Shown here piece after piece: positions 21,282 to 30,535 of a DNA stretch of 40,549 nucleotides. A program made the translations under genes and the position numbers. How positions within the stretch are numbered: position 1 is the stretch's first letter; each line of letters opens with the position of its first letter. The notes under the pieces are model-generated. The model ran no database searches, was not told the DNA's origin, and saw only the letters and a list, made by a program, of their open reading frames with translations. Source of the stretch: UMGS1601 sp900553335 (GTDB taxonomy: Bacteria; Bacillota; Clostridia; Oscillospirales; Ruminococcaceae); assembly GCA_937920725.1 (NCBI GenBank), contig CALEUW010000029.1, forward strand, positions 1 to 40,549, read 5' to 3'.

Positions 21282-22958
21282 TTGAAAAATGTACCTATCG
21301 GAGAAGTGCTTAAGGAATACGGATATATAACCGAGGAGAACATTAAAGAAGCTCTTGATTATCAAAAAACAGAAGCAGGAAAGGGTAAGCGTTTAGGAGA
21401 TCTTTTAAAGGAGCTTGGCTTTGTAACCGAACGTCAGGTTTTAGAGGCTCTTGGCAAAAAGCTTGAAATAGAGCTTGCGGATATGTCGTCGCTCAGAATT
21501 GATACCGAGGTTACGGCGAAGATTCCTAAACAGCTTGCAGTAAAATACAATGCACTTGCAACGGAAATCGTTGACGGAAGAATGACGGTAGTCATGAGCG
21601 ATCCGCTTAACTTCTATGCTCAGGAGGACTTAAAGCAGATCGCAGGTATGCCTCTTAGAATTGTCTTAGCGGAGCATAGCGTTATAGATTCAGCGATAGA
21701 GCATAACTATTCTGAGGTTGGCGCAAGAATTGCTGCCAAGAGAGCGAATATATCAGCGGCGGATGTTGAAATACCGACTTTTGATACTGCTGACGATGAC
21801 GGCGACGTTCCGGTTATCAATCTTATTAACAGCCTTTTGGCAAGAGGATATACGACAAACGTATCTGATATACACATCGAGCCGTTTGATGACTTTACGC
21901 AGGTAAGAATGAGAGTAGACGGAATGATAATCGACTATGTAACGCTGTCGAAATCGCTTCATGCTTCTATTATTGCAAGAATCAAGATAATGTCTAACCT
22001 TGACATAGCCGAAAAAAGAGTTCCTCAGGACGGAAATTTCAGAGCGGTTGTAGAAGGATATGACATATCTGTAAGAGTATCTGTTATTCCGACCGTTCAC
22101 GGTGAAAAGGCAGTTTTAAGATTTTTGTCTTCAAATACTGCTGTTGACAATGCAGGTTATTTTGGAATGGAACCTGACGCATATGCAAGCGTCATGAAAA
22201 TGCTTTCAGCTCCAAATGGGATTATTTATATAACAGGACCTACGGGAAGCGGTAAAACCACAACGCTTTATATGATACTCGAAAGTATCTCACAGGGCCA
22301 GGTGAATATTTCCACAATTGAAGATCCTGTGGAAAAAGCTCTTCCGAGAATAAATCAGATGTCTGTAAACACAGCGGCAGGACTTACTTTTGAAACGGGA
22401 TTGCGTGCGATTTTAAGACAGGATCCGGATATTATAATGCTCGGCGAAACCCGTGATGCAGAAACAGCTTCAATTTCTGTTCGTGCGGCAATTACGGGAC
22501 ATCTCGTTTTATCAACGCTTCATACCAACGACGCTGTTTCGTCAATAGTCAGACTTGAGGATATGGGACTTGCTCCATATCTTGTTGCAAATTCTGTTGT
22601 AGGAATCGTTGCGCAAAGACTTGTAAGAAAGGTTTGTAATCACTGCGCTTATGAGTGCGAGCCTACAGAAGAGGAAAAGGCGATAATCGGATATGATATT
22701 CCTAATATCCGAAAGGGAAGGGGCTGCAATCACTGTAATAACACAGGTTACAGGGGAAGAGTTGCTATTCACGAAATGGTGCTTATTGACAAGACCTTAA
22801 AAAGAATGATAGCTTCGGGCGCTGATACTAGTGATATGCTTGAATACTGCAAAGAAAAGCAGGGAATGAAGCTGCTCGGAGAAAGTGCAATTAATCTTGT
22901 GAAAAAGGGAATCACAACTCCTGAAGAGGTCTTAAAGGTTACATATTATTCAGACTGA
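21282..22958 (+). CDS. pilB: type IV pilus extension ATPase PilB, 558 aa
   Basis: The hexameric cytoplasmic ATPase that powers pilus assembly. The N-terminal MshEN/T2SSE-N domain (about 1-150) has IGEVLKEYGYITEENIKEAL and LGDLLKELGFVTERQVLEAL. The C-terminal motor (170-558) contains Walker A GPTGSGKTTT (319-328), the Asp box STIEDPVE, Walker B DPDIIMLGETRD and the His box HLVLSTLHTNDA. Two CxxC pairs near residues 450 and 485 (CNHCAYEC, GCNHCNNTGYRGR) form the PilB zinc site. The start is TTG at 21282 behind AAGGGATG. Its N-terminal domain is of the type that binds cyclic di-GMP in other species. Confidence 0.95.
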   Translation: MKNVPIGEVLKEYGYITEENIKEALDYQKTEAGKGKRLGDLLKELGFVTERQVLEALGKKLEIELADMSSLRIDTEVTAKIPKQLAVKYNALATEIVDGRMTVVMSDPLNFYAQEDLKQIAGMPLRIVLAEHSVIDSAIEHNYSEVGARIAAKRANISAADVEIPTFDTADDDGDVPVINLINSLLARGYTTNVSDIHIEPFDDFTQVRMRVDGMIIDYVTLSKSLHASIIARIKIMSNLDIAEKRVPQDGNFRAVVEGYDISVRVSVIPTVHGEKAVLRFLSSNTAVDNAGYFGMEPDAYASVMKMLSAPNGIIYITGPTGSGKTTTLYMILESISQGQVNISTIEDPVEKALPRINQMSVNTAAGLTFETGLRAILRQDPDIIMLGETRDAETASISVRAAITGHLVLSTLHTNDAVSSIVRLEDMGLAPYLVANSVVGIVAQRLVRKVCNHCAYECEPTEEEKAIIGYDIPNIRKGRGCNHCNNTGYRGRVAIHEMVLIDKTLKRMIASGADTSDMLEYCKEKQGMKLLGESAINLVKKGITTPEEVLKVTYYSD

Positions 22959-22978
22959 TTGGAAAGTGGGAACGTATT

Positions 22979-24028
22979 ATGACTATAAACGAGCTTGTAA
23001 TGGAAGCGAGGGAGAAGGGTGCAAGTGACCTGCATATATCCTCGTCAATTCCGACAACATGGAGAATAAACGGAACGCTTTATGACTGCGGACATACAAT
23101 AACGAGCAATGCAGCAAAAGAGATGATTTTATCTCTTTTAGGCGATGATCAGCTTGCATTGCTTGAAGCGGGAGAAGATCTTGACTTTGCATTTGAAACC
23201 CCTGATTTTTGCAGGCAGAGGGTAAATGTTTTTCGCTTTAATGGAAAGCTCGCGGCAACTATACGTCTTTTGAATGATAAGATTCCAACGCTCAGCGAGC
23301 TTAACCTGCCCGATGTTTTGACAAAGCTCGCCGATGAGCCCAGGGGATTGATACTTGTTACAGGTCCGACGGGAAGTGGTAAATCTACAACGCTTGCGGC
23401 TATGATAGATCATATAAATCACACAAGATCTGAGCATATTCTCACGATTGAAGATCCTATCGAGTATGTTTATGAGCTTGATAGGGCAACCATTCACCAA
23501 AGGGAGGTCGGTTCTGATGTCAAGAGCTTTGCCGGTGCGCTAAGGTCGGCGCTTCGTGAAGATCCCGATATCATTTTGGTGGGGGAGATGCGTGATTACG
23601 AAACTATTTCTGCAGCAATTACTGCCGCTGAAACGGGACATCTTGTAATGAGCACGCTTCATACGATCGGTGCGGCGCAGACGATCGACAGAATTATAGA
23701 CTCTTGTCCGCCGGAAAAGCAAAATCAGATCAGAACTCAGCTCTCAAGTGTATTAAAGGGAGTTATAACGCAATCGCTTATCCCAACGCTCGGCGGAAAG
23801 GGAAGAATTGCGGCAACGGAAATCCTGATTGGTACAGATGCTGTCTGCAACCTTATAAGAGAAAACAAATGTCATCAGATGCAAACTATAATGCAGTCGG
23901 GAGCTTCTCTTGGAATGCATACACTTAATTCCGACTTATCACGCCTTGTAGCAGAGGGTACGATCTCAAAGGAAAACGCCCTTGCGGTATCTCCCGACAA
24001 GAGCGATTTGATGGAATATTTGGGATAA
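22979..24028 (+). CDS. pilT: type IV pilus retraction ATPase PilT, 349 aa
   Basis: The retraction motor that disassembles pili and drives twitching. It has the family start MTINELVMEAREKGASDLHI, Walker A GPTGSGKSTT (129-138), the Asp box LTIEDPIEY, Walker B DPDIILVGEMRD and the His box HLVMSTLHTIGA. The C-terminal AIRNLIRE-type motif is present as VCNLIRENKCHQM. Presence of PilT means the pili should be retractable. It ends the operon, 20 bases after pilB. Confidence 0.95.
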   Translation: MTINELVMEAREKGASDLHISSSIPTTWRINGTLYDCGHTITSNAAKEMILSLLGDDQLALLEAGEDLDFAFETPDFCRQRVNVFRFNGKLAATIRLLNDKIPTLSELNLPDVLTKLADEPRGLILVTGPTGSGKSTTLAAMIDHINHTRSEHILTIEDPIEYVYELDRATIHQREVGSDVKSFAGALRSALREDPDIILVGEMRDYETISAAITAAETGHLVMSTLHTIGAAQTIDRIIDSCPPEKQNQIRTQLSSVLKGVITQSLIPTLGGKGRIAATEILIGTDAVCNLIRENKCHQMQTIMQSGASLGMHTLNSDLSRLVAEGTISKENALAVSPDKSDLMEYLG

Positions 24029-24031
24029 AAT

Positions 24032-24063
24032 AATTGACAATTGATAATGGAGAATGGACAATT
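24032..24063 (-). repeat. AATTGTC-type dispersed repeat, copy 1
   Basis: Read on the minus strand: AATTGTCCATT, then a 14-base middle, then GTCAATT. The same two ends flank the copy at 40400. It lies just after pilT. Confidence 0.6.
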
Positions 24064-24090
24064 TAATTCAGCAATATTGTTATAAAGCAT

Positions 24091-24133
24091 AAGACACAGA
24101 GGAAAAATTCTTCTGTGTCTTTTATATTTTTTT
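24091..24133. terminator. terminator between pilT and metH
   Basis: AAGACACAGA (24091-24100) pairs with TCTGTGTCTT (24112-24121), followed by TTATATTTTTTT. It works for both convergent genes. Confidence 0.85.
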
Positions 24134-24146
24134 GGTTTTAAATGCG

Positions 24147-26507
24147 TTAGCTGAAAATCTTCTTTGCAAGGTCAACCGATTCCTTTGCATCCTTTGTATA
24201 ATAATCGGCGCCGATCTTTTCAGCATAATCGGGAGTTAAAACTGCTCCGCCTACCCAAACGATTGTGTCGGGCTTTTTCTCCTTAAGCTGTTTTATAGTT
24301 TCCTCCATTGCGCCGAGAGTGGTTGTCATAAGCGCCGAAAGTCCGACAAGTCTGATGTTTTCTTTTATCGCTGTTTCAACGACTACTTCGGGCGGAACGT
24401 CTTTTCCAAGGTCAATTACATCAAAGCCGTAGTTTTGCAAAATTACTTTAACTATGTTTTTTCCAATGTCGTGAACATCGCCTTTTACGGTTGCGATGAT
24501 TATTCTACCCTTTGAAACGCTGTTTTGTGAGGTTTGAGCAAGCTTATTTTTTATAACTTCAAAACAAGCCTGCGCTCCCGAAGCGGCAAGAATAAGCTGA
24601 GGAAGGAAAATCTTTCCCTTTTCAAACTCCTCTCCCGCTTTATCAAGGATCGGAATAAGCTCACCGTTTACGATATCAAGCGGATCTTTTGTTAAAAGCA
24701 TTTGCTCGACTATTTGCTTTGCTTCGCCTTTAAGTCCGTTTGAAACGGCATAAGAAAGAGTTATTTCGCCTTTATGCGAATCCTGTGCTGAAGTATTAGG
24801 CTTGTCCGGATTTGCGTAAACAGCTATAAACTGGGCTGAGTTTTTGTCATATCCCTTTAAAAGATTGAACGCTCTTACCGCTCCGCTCATTCCGTCAATA
24901 TTTGGATTTATTATCGGAAGATCAAGCCCATATGTCAAAGCCATTGTCAAAAAGTTTTGATTGACAAGCGGACGGTTCGGGAGTCCGAAGCTTATATTAG
25001 ATACGCCAAGAACTGTTTTAAGTCCCAGCTCGTCCTTGACACGTTTAAGAGCGTTTAAGGTTTCCATAACTCCCTCCTGCTCAGCGGAAGCCGTCAGGGT
25101 TAGGCAGTCGATAAATACGTCCTTTTTAGGAATTCCTAAAGACTCGGCACGGTTTAATATCTTCTTTGCAATATTGAATCTGTCCTCCGCCTTTTTAGGT
25201 ATTCCGTTTTCATCAAGAGCAAGTCCCACAACGGCAGCTCCGTACTTCTTTACGATCGGCAAAACTGTGCTTAAAGACTTTTCTTCTCCGTTTACGGAGT
25301 TGACGATTGCTTTTCCGTTGTAAACCCTCAAAGCAGCTTCCAAAACCTCAGGATCTGTTGAGTCGATTTGAAGCGGAAGATCTGTAATTCCCTGAATTGC
25401 TTTTACAGTACGCACCATCATTTCCTTTTCGTCAACGCCGGGAAGTCCTACGTTAACGTCTAAAATATCTGCGCCTGCTGAAACCTGCTCTATTGCCTGT
25501 GATAAAATATAATCAATGTCTTTTGCAAGCAAGGCTTCTTTAAATCGTTTCTTTCCGGTTGGATTTATTCGCTCACCTATAATTTTAGGGCAGGAGATCA
25601 CCACCGTTTTTGAGTTAGAGCATACTGCGCTCTCGGTTATAGGCTCGTTTTTATGATAGTGTTCTTTTTCAAAACGCTTTTTGAGAAGCGATATATATTC
25701 TGGCGTTGTTCCGCAGCAGCCGCCTACAATTTTTGCTCCGAGCGGGATCATCTCAGCCATCTGTTCTGCAAAGGTTTCGGCATCGGTCGAATAAAGACCT
25801 GTAACGGGATCGGGAAGTCCTGCGTTTGGTTTAACAATTATAGGAAGGGAGCAGTATTTTGAAATCTCTTCTACAACAGTTATAAGCTCGTCAGGTCCCT
25901 TTGAACAGTTAAGTCCGATTGCTGAAACGCCCAGTCCCTCAAGCGTAGTTACCATTGAGATCGGATCGCATCCTGTAAAGGTCCTTCCGTTTTCCTCAAA
26001 GGTCATGGAGCATAGAATAGGTTTGTCCGAGTTTTCTTTTGCAGCCAAAACACCTGCTTTAAGCTCGTATAAATCGGTCTGTGTTTCAAGAAAAATAACG
26101 TCTGCCTGTTCGGCGCATATTATCTGTTCACGGTAATATTCATAAGCTTCTTCAAATGTCATAGTGCCGTTTGGCTCGCACAGTTTTCCTATAGGGGACA
26201 GATCAAGAGCGACAAGCGCTTTGTCACCGGCGCATTCTCTTGCAATATTCAAAGCAGCGGGAATTATATCCTTTGGAGCATACCCGGAATCTGCAAGTTT
26301 GTATGAGTTGCAGCCAAAGGTATTAGCGGTCACTATATCGCTTCCGGCATTTACATAAGAAGATATAACCGATTTTATCATATCGGGATTTGTGATGTTT
26401 AATAAAACAGGGTTTTCTCCCGGCTTCATTCCTAAATGCTGAAGCTCTGTTCCGAAACCTCCGTCCAAATATACAAAATCTTTTTTTAAAAGTTCGTTAA
26501 AATCCAT
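24147..26507 (-). CDS. metH: cobalamin-dependent methionine synthase core, 786 aa
   Basis: Transfers the methyl group of methyl-tetrahydrofolate through cobalamin to homocysteine. Domains in order: homocysteine-binding barrel (about 1-290) with zinc ligands in GLNCSKGP and VGGCCGTTPEYI; pterin-binding domain (about 310-560) starting IIGERINPTGKKRFK; cobalamin cap helices (about 570-650); and the B12-binding domain (655-786) with GDVHDIGKNIV supplying the cobalt-ligand His, then VGLSALMTTTL and WVGGAVL. The C-terminal AdoMet activation domain is absent, and a separate gene at 26666 supplies it. GAGGAATTTAAT selects the ATG at 26507. metF, which makes the methyl donor, is at 38432. Confidence 0.95.
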   Translation of the reverse strand: MDFNELLKKDFVYLDGGFGTELQHLGMKPGENPVLLNITNPDMIKSVISSYVNAGSDIVTANTFGCNSYKLADSGYAPKDIIPAALNIARECAGDKALVALDLSPIGKLCEPNGTMTFEEAYEYYREQIICAEQADVIFLETQTDLYELKAGVLAAKENSDKPILCSMTFEENGRTFTGCDPISMVTTLEGLGVSAIGLNCSKGPDELITVVEEISKYCSLPIIVKPNAGLPDPVTGLYSTDAETFAEQMAEMIPLGAKIVGGCCGTTPEYISLLKKRFEKEHYHKNEPITESAVCSNSKTVVISCPKIIGERINPTGKKRFKEALLAKDIDYILSQAIEQVSAGADILDVNVGLPGVDEKEMMVRTVKAIQGITDLPLQIDSTDPEVLEAALRVYNGKAIVNSVNGEEKSLSTVLPIVKKYGAAVVGLALDENGIPKKAEDRFNIAKKILNRAESLGIPKKDVFIDCLTLTASAEQEGVMETLNALKRVKDELGLKTVLGVSNISFGLPNRPLVNQNFLTMALTYGLDLPIINPNIDGMSGAVRAFNLLKGYDKNSAQFIAVYANPDKPNTSAQDSHKGEITLSYAVSNGLKGEAKQIVEQMLLTKDPLDIVNGELIPILDKAGEEFEKGKIFLPQLILAASGAQACFEVIKNKLAQTSQNSVSKGRIIIATVKGDVHDIGKNIVKVILQNYGFDVIDLGKDVPPEVVVETAIKENIRLVGLSALMTTTLGAMEETIKQLKEKKPDTIVWVGGAVLTPDYAEKIGADYYTKDAKESVDLAKKIFS

Positions 26508-26534
26508 ATTAAATTCCTCACTATATACGGTCAT

Positions 26535-26665
26535 AAATATAGTCGTCCTGCTCGGGCTTACGCCTGTCGCATTACTCCTTATTTATTCCCTTCGCAAGCT
26601 CCCTGTTTCCGCCACCGGCGGCGGTCGCCTGCACAGCATTGTCAACTGTCAATTGTAATTACGCA
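26535..26665. repeat. GC-rich block plus dispersed repeat copy 2
   Basis: A gap of 158 bases between metH and the activation gene. Bases 26608-26626 (CCGCCACCGGCGGCGGTCG) are far richer in GC than the surroundings and can form a small stem (CCGCC/GGCGG). At 26637-26665 follows CATTGTCAACTGTCAATTG and then the tail ATTACGCATTACG, which runs into the next gene and supplies its TAA stop. It looks like an inserted small element. Confidence 0.5.
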
Positions 26666-27268
26666 TTACGAATTATTCTTGCTTCTAATTCCCATTACAG
26701 CAGTAACTGATTTTCTTGGAATCATGATCAATGTATCGGTCATGCAAAGTCCTATTTTATTCTGTGCGTCAACTGACTTTAAAAACTCACCTTGACTTTC
26801 AAGCGGCAGATCTCCGTAGCCGCATGAAAATCGGGTAGTAAGAGTAACGTCTCCGAGTGCGCTGATTATTTCTTCCTCCACCTTGTCGCAGACCTGTTCT
26901 ATAAGCGCAGATGCTAAATTATCGGCAATAAAGCCATATGTTATATCGGTTGCTTCAAGCCGACGTATAAGAGAGTCTATGCCTGTTCCGAGTGTTGCGG
27001 CAAAAACTCCGACACGAGGACATTCTTTTACAAGCGATTTTATATTTTCCCCTTGCAAAACAAGAGAAGTTCCATCAAGATGAACGCCGTTTTCCCTTGA
27101 AACAATATCAAATATCCGGTATACAAACCTAGGCTTTGCGGCATCTAAAACCTCACGTTCGCATTTTTCGGTAAGTGATCTGAAATTTTCATCGGGAAAC
27201 GTGTTTCTAAACCCCATATAGCGATAAGCTTCACGCTTGTTTATTTCATTTATTTTAGTTAAATTCAT
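26666..27268 (-). CDS. stand-alone MetH reactivation domain protein, 200 aa
   Basis: Binds S-adenosylmethionine and methylates inactive cob(II)alamin to restore methionine synthase. In Escherichia coli this is the C-terminal domain of MetH. Here, as in many Clostridia, it is a separate protein next to a shortened MetH. Motifs are RFSCGYGDLPLESQ (AdoMet-binding) and KIGLCMTDTLIMIPRKSVTA at residues about 165-190. The start ATG at 27268 overlaps the ppk stop by four bases. The last residues (RSKNNS) and the stop are written by the repeat element next to it. Confidence 0.9.
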   Translation of the reverse strand: MNLTKINEINKREAYRYMGFRNTFPDENFRSLTEKCEREVLDAAKPRFVYRIFDIVSRENGVHLDGTSLVLQGENIKSLVKECPRVGVFAATLGTGIDSLIRRLEATDITYGFIADNLASALIEQVCDKVEEEIISALGDVTLTTRFSCGYGDLPLESQGEFLKSVDAQNKIGLCMTDTLIMIPRKSVTAVMGIRSKNNS

Positions 27269-29406
27269 TTTTTCCTTCTAAATAAATTTATTATTTTTTG
27301 TAAAAAGCTAGGCTTTAAAGCTTTTGTATCAGAGCTTTCTTTGAGCCTTGCCTTTGTTACTGCTTCGTGATAAAAATACTCCTGAGCGTTGATGACGTCC
27401 TCTCCGTCAGGTGTTCGTTTGATATATATTCCATCGCTGCCGAGAACTCTTGCTTTGATATTATCAGACATCATCATGTTAAACATATCTATTATTCTTG
27501 CCTTTATTTCTTTATCGAAAACAGGTGCGGCAACTTCAACTCGTCTTATTGTATTTCTTGTCATAAAATCGGCTGATGAAATATAAACCTTTCTCGTATC
27601 TTCGTCAGCGCCGAACATATAAAACCTTGCGTGTTCCAGATATCTTCCGACAATAGATACAACGGTTATATTATCGGTAACTCCGTTTATTCCCGGAATA
27701 AGACAGCATATTCCTCTTATGACAAGCCAAACCTTGACTCCCGCCTTTGAGCATTCGATAAGTTTATTTATTAAAACCTTGTCAGTCAGCGAGTTCAGCT
27801 TTGCGCCGACAAATGCATCTTCACCGTTTTTTGCTTTTAGAATTTCCTTGTCCATCATTTTAATTACGCTTTTTCTTAAAGTCAGCGGAGAAACTAAAAG
27901 ATAGTTCGACTCTTCAACAAGACGTCCTGTTGATAAACAGTTAAATACCTCTGCGGCTTCCTTTGCAATATTTTCGTTTGCAGTCATAAGTGAAACGTCA
28001 GTATAAAGTGCTGAGGTTTTTTCGTTGTAGTTTCCTGTTCCTATTTGTGTTGTATATTTAATGCTTGTTCCGATTTTTCTGGTTATAAGCAAAAGCTTTG
28101 AGTGAACCTTTAACTCCTCAGGACCGTAAATAACCTTAACTCCCGATTCTTCGAGCCTCTTTGACCATCCGATATTATTTTCCTCGTCAAATCTCGCCCT
28201 CAGTTCTACTAATACCAAAACTTCCTTTCCGTTTTCGGCAGCGTCAATAAGTGCGTCAACTATTTGAGAATTTTTAGCGACTCGATAAAGTGTTATTTTT
28301 ATTGAAACTACATTTTTGTCTGTTGCTGCTTCCTTCAAAAGCCGTATGAATGGTTTTATGCTTTCATAAGGGTATGACAAAAATATATCCCGTTTATCAA
28401 TTTGAGATATCATTGGAAGATTATCGTTAACCATAATTGATTTCTGCGGAGTATAAGGCTCGTAAAAAAGCTCGCTCATTTTTTTGTCACGAAGTATATC
28501 GATCAAATCTCCGATAAAAGACATATCGAGAGGAGAGCTTTGAACAAAAATCTGAGATTTGTTAATATCAAGTTTCTTTTTTAAAACGCTGATTGAATTA
28601 TCGTCAAGCGATGCTGAAAGCTGAAGCCTGACGGCGCAAAGCTTTTTTCTCTTTTTAATAAGCTCGCTCATTATCGCACGAAAATCAAGCTCATGATCAT
28701 AAAGCGCTTCGTTTACGTCGATGTCTGCGTTTCGGGTAACTCTTAAAAGCGCCTTAGAGCATACTTCGTAATCAGGAAAGAGCTTGTGTATTTTGCTTAT
28801 AATCAAATCCTCTGCAAGCATATATCTTACCTTGTGCTTTTCAGTCGGAGGTAAAATAATAACTCTTTTAAAAACTCCCGAAGTTCCTGCAATGCCAAGC
28901 AATGTACCGTTTTTCGATTTTAAAGAGGCAGTAGCATAAACGCTTTTCCCGTTTAAAAAAGGGAAGGGATGACGTGAATCAACAACAAGCGGAGATAAAA
29001 ATGGACTGATCTCATGCTTAAAGAATTTATCTATAAATTCTTTATCGTTTTTAGACGCCTTCTCGGGGTTGATTTTTTTTATTCCATAGTTTTCAAGGGA
29101 AGAACAAATCTTTTCAAAGCTTTTGTCCTGTAACTCTGACAGCGACTTGACTCTTGATAAAACAGCATCGATCTGCTCTGATGGGCGCATAAGAGTTTTT
29201 CCGTCCCGATCGTTATCGTCTATGAGCATTTTGTCATGCAAGGAGCCAACCCTTACCATAAAAAACTCATCTAGGTTACTTGAAAAAATTGATGAGAACA
29301 TGAGTCTTTCACCGATAGGAGTAGCTTTGTCGTTTGCTTCCTCCAAAACTCTTTCGTTAAATTTAAGCCATGAAAGCTCTCTGTTGTCGTAAACCTTTTT
29401 TGACAT
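27265..29406 (-). CDS. ppk: polyphosphate kinase 1, 713 aa
   Basis: Polymerises ATP gamma-phosphate into polyphosphate. The N-terminal domain starts YDNRELSWLKFNERVLEEA, the family signature. The two catalytic histidines lie in KVHSKLLLITR (the phosphorylated His) and in YLEHARFYMFG. The head (100-315) and two phospholipase-D-like C domains follow in the usual order, and the length fits (about 690-720). GGAGAAACATTAAT selects the ATG at 29406. The stop overlaps the MetH activation gene by ATGA. The C-terminus is unusually basic (LFRRKK). Confidence 0.95.
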   Translation of the reverse strand: MSKKVYDNRELSWLKFNERVLEEANDKATPIGERLMFSSIFSSNLDEFFMVRVGSLHDKMLIDDNDRDGKTLMRPSEQIDAVLSRVKSLSELQDKSFEKICSSLENYGIKKINPEKASKNDKEFIDKFFKHEISPFLSPLVVDSRHPFPFLNGKSVYATASLKSKNGTLLGIAGTSGVFKRVIILPPTEKHKVRYMLAEDLIISKIHKLFPDYEVCSKALLRVTRNADIDVNEALYDHELDFRAIMSELIKKRKKLCAVRLQLSASLDDNSISVLKKKLDINKSQIFVQSSPLDMSFIGDLIDILRDKKMSELFYEPYTPQKSIMVNDNLPMISQIDKRDIFLSYPYESIKPFIRLLKEAATDKNVVSIKITLYRVAKNSQIVDALIDAAENGKEVLVLVELRARFDEENNIGWSKRLEESGVKVIYGPEELKVHSKLLLITRKIGTSIKYTTQIGTGNYNEKTSALYTDVSLMTANENIAKEAAEVFNCLSTGRLVEESNYLLVSPLTLRKSVIKMMDKEILKAKNGEDAFVGAKLNSLTDKVLINKLIECSKAGVKVWLVIRGICCLIPGINGVTDNITVVSIVGRYLEHARFYMFGADEDTRKVYISSADFMTRNTIRRVEVAAPVFDKEIKARIIDMFNMMMSDNIKARVLGSDGIYIKRTPDGEDVINAQEYFYHEAVTKARLKESSDTKALKPSFLQKIINLFRRKK

Positions 29407-29445
29407 ATTAATGTTTCTCCGTTTCAATAATTTATGTTTTTAAGC

Positions 29446-30513
29446 TTACATTGATGAAAGTACAATAAACAATAAATAGCAGACGATTATTAATAATCCC
29501 AAAATTCTGTAAACCGTTACTGGTTTGCGTTTCTTTGACGCTCTCTTGTGAAGCATAAGCGAAGCGCCTACAAGCAGTGTTGCAACAGCTCCGAAAATTG
29601 CTAAAATTCCTGTGCTGTCAAGCTCTCTTATGTGACTTAGTATATTTGAAATTCCAACCTTGCCGCCTAGGGAAGTGTCGCTTCCGTAAACCGAACCGTC
29701 TCGGTATAATATATCGGCAACAGCTAAAATACAGAAGTTAAAAACTCCGCTTCCCAAAAGATTTCCTGTTGTGGCATTAAAGTTTTTCTTTCTGACCAAA
29801 GCAAGCGAGCTTGTAAGCTCGGGAAGACTAGTTGCAACTCCAAGGAAAAGCGCACCTGCAACGGTTTTTCCCAGGTTTATTCCGATGCTTGAAAGGTTAC
29901 TTTGAAGAGAGTCGGTAACTAAAGTGAGCAGTATAGATGCGCCGACCAAAATAAATGCCATGCTGATAAATCTTACTGTGATTTGCTTTATTGTGAGGGG
30001 AGAATTCGTTTCCTCGTCGCTTTCACTGCTGTCGGACGCCATGAATTTTATGGACAGAGCATAGGTTATAATGATAACTACCGAGAAAACGCTTATGTTA
30101 AACAGTGTATAATCAATTCCTAAAACAGATGAAACTATCATTAACAAGAAAATAAACAGCGAAAATCCCGTAGTTAAAAGATGGCTTTTTCCGATAGTTG
30201 CGTTTGAAAATCCCTTTGCACAAAGCAAAAGCACGACTCCGAGTACTGTTTCGTTAAATAGGTTGCTGCCGAGGATATTTCCGATAACAAGATCCGGCTG
30301 TCTTACTATCACGACTGCTGATAAAGATGTGAAGAGCTCCGGAAGACTTGTAACAGCGGCGAGGACAACGCCTCCTATGAACGCTCCGCTTATATTTGTC
30401 TTTTTATCGATTAAATCAACATAGTCAGCAAGCTTTATTGACACAAGCGTTACAATTACAGCAAGGATAACATATGATATTATCGAAACCGGAAGATTAA
30501 TAGACAATGTCAT
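29446..30513 (-). CDS. CaCA-family Na+/Ca2+ exchanger, 355 aa
   Basis: A polytopic membrane antiporter of the YrbG type with about ten membrane helices. The two inverted alpha-repeats are complete: AAVTSLPELFTSLSAV, then GNILGSNLFN, in the first half; and GVATSLPELTSSLALV, then GNLLGSGVFN, in the second. The Glu in each TSLPEL motif and the Asn in GNxxGSxxFN bind the ions. An acidic loop (about 165-178, Ser/Asp/Glu-rich) separates the halves. AAGGAGAAAT precedes the ATG. It probably shares a transcript with ppk. Confidence 0.93.
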   Translation of the reverse strand: MTLSINLPVSIISYVILAVIVTLVSIKLADYVDLIDKKTNISGAFIGGVVLAAVTSLPELFTSLSAVVIVRQPDLVIGNILGSNLFNETVLGVVLLLCAKGFSNATIGKSHLLTTGFSLFIFLLMIVSSVLGIDYTLFNISVFSVVIIITYALSIKFMASDSSESDEETNSPLTIKQITVRFISMAFILVGASILLTLVTDSLQSNLSSIGINLGKTVAGALFLGVATSLPELTSSLALVRKKNFNATTGNLLGSGVFNFCILAVADILYRDGSVYGSDTSLGGKVGISNILSHIRELDSTGILAIFGAVATLLVGASLMLHKRASKKRKPVTVYRILGLLIIVCYLLFIVLSSM

Positions 30514-30535
30514 GTTTTTATTTCTCCTTAATATT

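Noticed and set aside
21753..22100. Long minus-strand frame inside pilB
   Set aside because: An antisense shadow of conserved PilB sequence, without start signals.
26508..26665. Cobalamin riboswitch upstream of metH
   Set aside because: No B12-box or matching stem pattern is visible. The gap is taken up by a GC-rich block and a dispersed repeat.
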